Below are positions 5,056-8,027 of a stretch of 8,027 bases of DNA, piece by piece. Numbering within the stretch: the stretch's first letter is position 1; the number at the start of each line of letters is the position of its first letter. Source of the DNA: CAZMGG01 sp964565715 (GTDB taxonomy: Bacteria > Planctomycetota > UBA1135 > UBA2386); assembly GCA_964565715.1 (NCBI GenBank), contig CAZMGG010000195.1, positions 1-8,027 on the forward strand, written 5' to 3'. Below the pieces are notes generated by a model. The model was not told the origin of the DNA and made no database searches. It worked only from the letters and a program-made list of their open reading frames with translations. The position numbers and the translations under genes were made by a program.

Positions 5056-7425
5056 TCACTGGCCCTTCAAGGTGTCGGTGCGGCCCTGCAGGTCGCGCTG
5101 GCGGTCGCGCAGTGCCCGGAGGTCCTGGATCAGGTCCTGGTACTCGTTCCACTCGTCGAGCCGGCCGAGCAGGTCCTGCAGGTGCTGCAGGATCGAGCGC
5201 TGGGCCTGGACGGCCTGCTGGACGGTTTGCTCCACGGCGGCGCCGCCGGTGCCCTGGGCCACCTGGGCCTCGGTGAGCAGGCGCAGGGCCTGCGGCCCGA
5301 GCCCGGTGTGCAGGGCGTCGGCGAGGCCGAGCATGGCCAGGATCGGGTCCAGGGTGGTCGGCATGGCGCCGAGCGTGCCCTTCTGCCGGCGCTGCCGCAG
5401 GTCGCGGTAGAACGAGGGCGCGTGGGTCTGGGCCTCGGCCGCAGCCCGGTGGAAGGCCTGGTAGAGGTCCAGGACCTCGGCGGCGGCGGTGGCGGGCTCC
5501 AGGCGGTTCCACAGGTGCAGGTCGAAGGCGCCCATCAGCTGCCGGTGCACCCGTTCGGCGGCGTTGGCCACGCGGCCCTGGCCGACCTCGACGCTGGTCA
5601 GCACCTGGGTGATCTCGGCCGGGGTGGCGCTGCGGAGGCGCGGCAGGAGGTCCTCGAGGCGCTCCAGCCGGTCCCGTTGCAGCGACAGGGTCTGTTCGAC
5701 GACCTCGCGGCTGCCGCGGAACTGGCGGGCGATGGCGGCGGCCAGCTGGGCCTGGTCGACGATCTGCACGTGTCGCTTGGGCAGCACGGTGGCGTTCGGC
5801 TCCGGCACACGGTTGTCCTTCAGCTCCACGCTCAGGGACAGGCCTTCGGCGTTGGTGCGTGGTTCCGTGGGTGCGGTGGCGGCTGCGCCCAGCAGGTCGG
5901 CCACCGGGTAGAGCTCGACCGGCTGCAGCCGGGTGGGGGGAGCCGCCTCCGGCGCGGCGGCTGCGGTCGGGAGCAGGTCGATGGTGCGGCTGCCGGCGCC
6001 GGTCTCGACCAGCAGGGTCGCCGCCACGAGGCCGTGGTCGTCCTGGGCCTCGATCCGCAGCGGCAGCACCGCCTCGGGCAGCAGCAGGAGGCCGCTCTCG
6101 TCGTCGGGCTGCAGCCAGCGGCCCACGGGCGCGTAGTCCTGCAGGGCGGCGATGGGGTAGCTGCCCGGGTTGGGGCTGCGCAGGCCCGACTCGCCGGTCA
6201 GCTCGACCTGGTAGCGGTCGGACTGCTCGATCTGGAAGGAGCCGCGCAGCAGCTGCGGCCGGCCGGAGTCGTCGGCGATGGCCACCGAGGCGAGCGGTAC
6301 CCGGCGACCGGACTCCAGGAACACCAGCTCCGCCGTGGCCACCGCCGCGGTGGCGGTGACGTCGAGCACCACGGTGGTCCCCTGCAGGCCCTCCAGGGCG
6401 CCGCCGCGCTGGGTGACGACGCCCTTCCGGGTGTAGGCCGGCGGCGTCAGCTGGGCGGTGATCTCGGCCACCAGCGGCGGCAGCACGGTGCGCACCTCGA
6501 CGGTGCGGTCGCCGGTGTCGTCGTCGCCGCCGTGGGCGTGGAACGCGAAGCTGCCCTGCAGGCGGCGGAACACGTGGCGGAAGCGGCCGCCCGGGCGCGG
6601 CGTGAGCCCGAGGTCGCGGGCCTCGCCGTCCGGGCCGGTGATGCGCAGGAACACCTCCGCCGGCACGGTCCCTTCCGCCAGCACGCTGACGTGGAGGTCG
6701 GCGCCGCCGGCCAGGGTGAGCACGGTCTGAGCGCCGTCGTCCTGGCGCTGGATGTCGGCGCCGGCCGGCGGCACCTCCACCACCAGGCGGGTGGCCTTGG
6801 GATAGGAGACCTCGAACCCGAGATGGCGCTGCACGAACGCCCAGGCGGTGGCCGGCGCCAGCAGCGCGCCGAGCCCGAGGGTCAGCATGGCGGCGCCGGC
6901 GCCGAGCCACAACCGGCCGGTGCGGCGGCCGTCGAAGACCCGTTCCATCGGCAGCGCCCGGGCGTTGGTCGCGGTGGCGGTGACCAGGGCCTGGATCATC
7001 GCCTCGGACTGGTTGCGCAGCTCGCCGCGGAGCAGCGCTTCCTTGAGCTGCACCGCCGAGATCAGGCCCTGGCCGAGCTGCGGGAAGACCCGCTCCAGCA
7101 TCACCGCCACGTCGGCGTCCTGCAGCCGGAGCATGCGCGGCCGATGCACGAACCACCACCAGGCCGCGCCCAGGGCGGCGGCCGTCAGCAGGGTGTGGAA
7201 CAGCCGGATCGGCACCGGCAGCCGCAGGCTGCGGTCGAGGCCGAAGAAGAACAGGACCAGCAGGCAGGGGATGGCGATCGCCGCGCCGAGCCCGTGCAGC
7301 AGCAGACGCTGCCGCAGGCGCCACAGCTGCTCGCGCAGCACGGCGTCGATCTCGGCGGCGCAGCGCGCGTGGAACTGCGGGTCGGCGGCGGCGGGACGGG
7401 CTTCGGCGGGGGGGAGCGGGCTCAC
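5056..7425 (-). CDS. DUF4175-like membrane protein with extracytoplasmic beta-rich and helical regions
   Basis: Seen: 789 residues from a GTG at 7425-7423 to TGA. Predicted membrane helices lie at about 43-62, 76-94 and 173-196. Arg-rich residues 31-40 before the first suggest the N-terminus is inside, which would place 95-172 in the cytoplasm and everything after 197 outside. Residues 104-126 (DVAVMLERVFPQLGQGLISAV) match the pattern I remember after the second helix of DUF4175 proteins. Residues 205-480 look beta-rich, with LTPPAYTRKG at 326-335 and EAQDDHGL at 459-466, both reminiscent of that family; LKDNRVPEPN is at 535-544. Residues 555-789 are mostly helical, ending in a charged coil (RDRQRDLQGRTDTL). 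The gene starts 5 bases after the cyclase-fold gene without a clear Shine-Dalgarno, so coupling is likely. Known: DUF4175 has no established function. The family call rests on architecture and short motifs only; it is not a recognised enzyme. Confidence 0.8.
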   Translation of the reverse strand: MSPLPPAEARPAAADPQFHARCAAEIDAVLREQLWRLRQRLLLHGLGAAIAIPCLLVLFFFGLDRSLRLPVPIRLFHTLLTAAALGAAWWWFVHRPRMLRLQDADVAVMLERVFPQLGQGLISAVQLKEALLRGELRNQSEAMIQALVTATATNARALPMERVFDGRRTGRLWLGAGAAMLTLGLGALLAPATAWAFVQRHLGFEVSYPKATRLVVEVPPAGADIQRQDDGAQTVLTLAGGADLHVSVLAEGTVPAEVFLRITGPDGEARDLGLTPRPGGRFRHVFRRLQGSFAFHAHGGDDDTGDRTVEVRTVLPPLVAEITAQLTPPAYTRKGVVTQRGGALEGLQGTTVVLDVTATAAVATAELVFLESGRRVPLASVAIADDSGRPQLLRGSFQIEQSDRYQVELTGESGLRSPNPGSYPIAALQDYAPVGRWLQPDDESGLLLLPEAVLPLRIEAQDDHGLVAATLLVETGAGSRTIDLLPTAAAAPEAAPPTRLQPVELYPVADLLGAAATAPTEPRTNAEGLSLSVELKDNRVPEPNATVLPKRHVQIVDQAQLAAAIARQFRGSREVVEQTLSLQRDRLERLEDLLPRLRSATPAEITQVLTSVEVGQGRVANAAERVHRQLMGAFDLHLWNRLEPATAAAEVLDLYQAFHRAAAEAQTHAPSFYRDLRQRRQKGTLGAMPTTLDPILAMLGLADALHTGLGPQALRLLTEAQVAQGTGGAAVEQTVQQAVQAQRSILQHLQDLLGRLDEWNEYQDLIQDLRALRDRQRDLQGRTDTLKGQ

Positions 7426-7430
7426 CTGGG

Positions 7431-8027
7431 CTAGCGCTGGAAGATGGGGAGGTACTGGTAGGGGATCTGCAGCACCAGCGTGGCCACGGCGGTGGCGAAC
7501 TCGTCACCGGGGCCGACGCGGCAGTACCACGAGCCGTTGGGACGCTGGTCGTTGAGCAGCTGGCGCTTCACCTCCTGGAAGTAGCGCCGCCACTGGTTGC
7601 CGCCGGTGATGTAGTAGGCCTGCACGGCGTAGTAGTTGCCGTAGTAGAAGAAGTAGTGGTCGCGGTTGTCGCTGTTGAACGACAGCAGCTGCCGATCCAT
7701 GTAGTCGAGGGCGTCGCGGATCACCGGGCTGTCGTACTCGCCGGCGGCGTAGAGCGTGGTGACGCCGGCGGCGGTCAGCGGGAAGGTGGCGCGGGCGTTG
7801 GGGCGCAGCTGGTAGCGGAAGCTGCCGCCGTCGTCGCCCATCGACGGGTAGCCGCGGAAGCCACCCCGGTAGTTGCGCTCGTTGCCGCGCACGGCGCTGC
7901 GGTAGACGTAGTTCTGCGCGTTCTTGATGGTGTTGAACGGCACGTGGATGCCGACGTTGCGGGCCGAACGCAGGGCCAGCACCTGGCACACCGTGATCGA
8001 CATGTCCGACTCGCGGGCGAACGGCCG
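7431..8027 (-). CDS. Prenyltransferase/squalene-cyclase-fold (alpha-toroid) protein, C-terminal part only
   Basis: Seen: 198 codons open from the right edge to TAG at 7433-7431. The Met at 8003 is not taken as the start, because the eight codons before it are open and FARESDMSITVCQVLALRSA reads as one continuous helix of the fold. Repeats of the alpha/alpha-barrel type are visible: SITVCQVLALRSARNVGI, FRYQLRPNARATFPLTAAGV, a very aromatic helix HYFFYYGNYYAVQAYYITGG, and QRPNGSWYCRVG, which resembles a QW motif. The end, EFATAVATLVLQIPYQYLPI, recalls planctomycete proteins annotated as prenyltransferase/squalene oxidase repeat proteins (from memory). No DxDD motif is present here; in real squalene-hopene cyclases it lies further upstream, so its absence is not conclusive. 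It sits 5 bases before the membrane-protein gene and is presumably the same transcript. Whether it is an enzyme or only a binding scaffold cannot be told. Confidence 0.85.
   Translation of the reverse strand, partial: RPFARESDMSITVCQVLALRSARNVGIHVPFNTIKNAQNYVYRSAVRGNERNYRGGFRGYPSMGDDGGSFRYQLRPNARATFPLTAAGVTTLYAAGEYDSPVIRDALDYMDRQLLSFNSDNRDHYFFYYGNYYAVQAYYITGGNQWRRYFQEVKRQLLNDQRPNGSWYCRVGPGDEFATAVATLVLQIPYQYLPIFQR

Noticed and set aside
2138..5410. Plus-strand ORF of about 1,090 codons covering the coiled-coil gene
   Set aside because: It is the complement of CAG/GCC-rich coding sequence: Gln becomes Leu and Ala becomes Gly, giving a Leu/Gly/Ala-rich chain with no domain. The minus strand has a signal peptide, heptads and RBSs, so the plus frame is a composition artefact.
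5182..7434. Plus-strand ORF of 750 codons opposite the DUF4175-like gene
   Set aside because: Its composition (Gly, Gln, His, Arg, Leu) mirrors the minus-strand codons, and it has no signal, membrane or domain pattern, whereas the minus frame shows three membrane helices and family-like motifs.
5042..7507. N-terminal extension of the coiled-coil gene, making an ORF of 1,797 codons
   Set aside because: The upstream part overlaps the DUF4175-like gene in another frame and reads as Arg/Pro/Ala-rich nonsense. The real start at 5041 has a signal peptide and a Shine-Dalgarno sequence.
7431..8003. A complete 190-residue gene starting at Met 8003
   Set aside because: The frame is open to the window edge and the residues before the Met continue the helix of the fold, so this is the end of a longer protein.

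Overview
The window comes from a very G+C-rich bacterium, and all five genes lie on the minus strand, so it reads from right to left. Nothing taxonomically decisive, such as rRNA, is present. A cyclase-fold protein followed by a DUF4175-type membrane protein and secreted Gln-rich coiled-coil proteins recalls gene blocks in Planctomycetota. That assignment is an inference from remembered gene content and is held with moderate confidence.

Layout in the order of transcription. (1) 8027-7431 is the 3' end of a prenyltransferase/squalene-cyclase-fold protein; its start lies beyond the right edge. (2) 7425-5056 is a 789-residue DUF4175-like protein with three predicted N-terminal membrane helices and a long extracytoplasmic part. 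(3) 5041-2114 is a 975-residue exported, almost wholly helical, Gln/Ala/Glu/Arg-rich coiled-coil protein. (4) 2105-1344 is a 253-residue exported protein with a polyglutamine centre and a short conserved-looking C-terminal module. (5) 1289-1 is an ABC-F ATPase cut by the left edge. The gaps are 5, 14, 8 and 54 bases. Genes 1-4 look like one tightly coupled operon; the ABC-F gene may be read through or may be a separate housekeeping unit. No stretch over 300 bases lacks a gene, and no promoter, factor-independent terminator, RNA gene, mobile element or CRISPR array was seen.

How the genes may work together (inference): the membrane protein would anchor the set, displaying a beta-rich region and a helical tail outside the cytoplasm. 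The two exported Gln-rich proteins could dock there through coiled coils, and the cyclase-fold protein, with no visible catalytic motif in the part present, may be a structural or binding partner. The block looks like an uncharacterised envelope system. The ABC-F protein acts on ribosomes and is probably unrelated in function.

The main annotation hazards are very long false ORFs. One antisense frame of about 1,090 codons runs over the coiled-coil gene, because CAG (Gln) reads as CTG (Leu) on the other strand. The true frame of the coiled-coil gene also stays open upstream to position 7507, through the DUF4175 gene; that extension is not protein-like.
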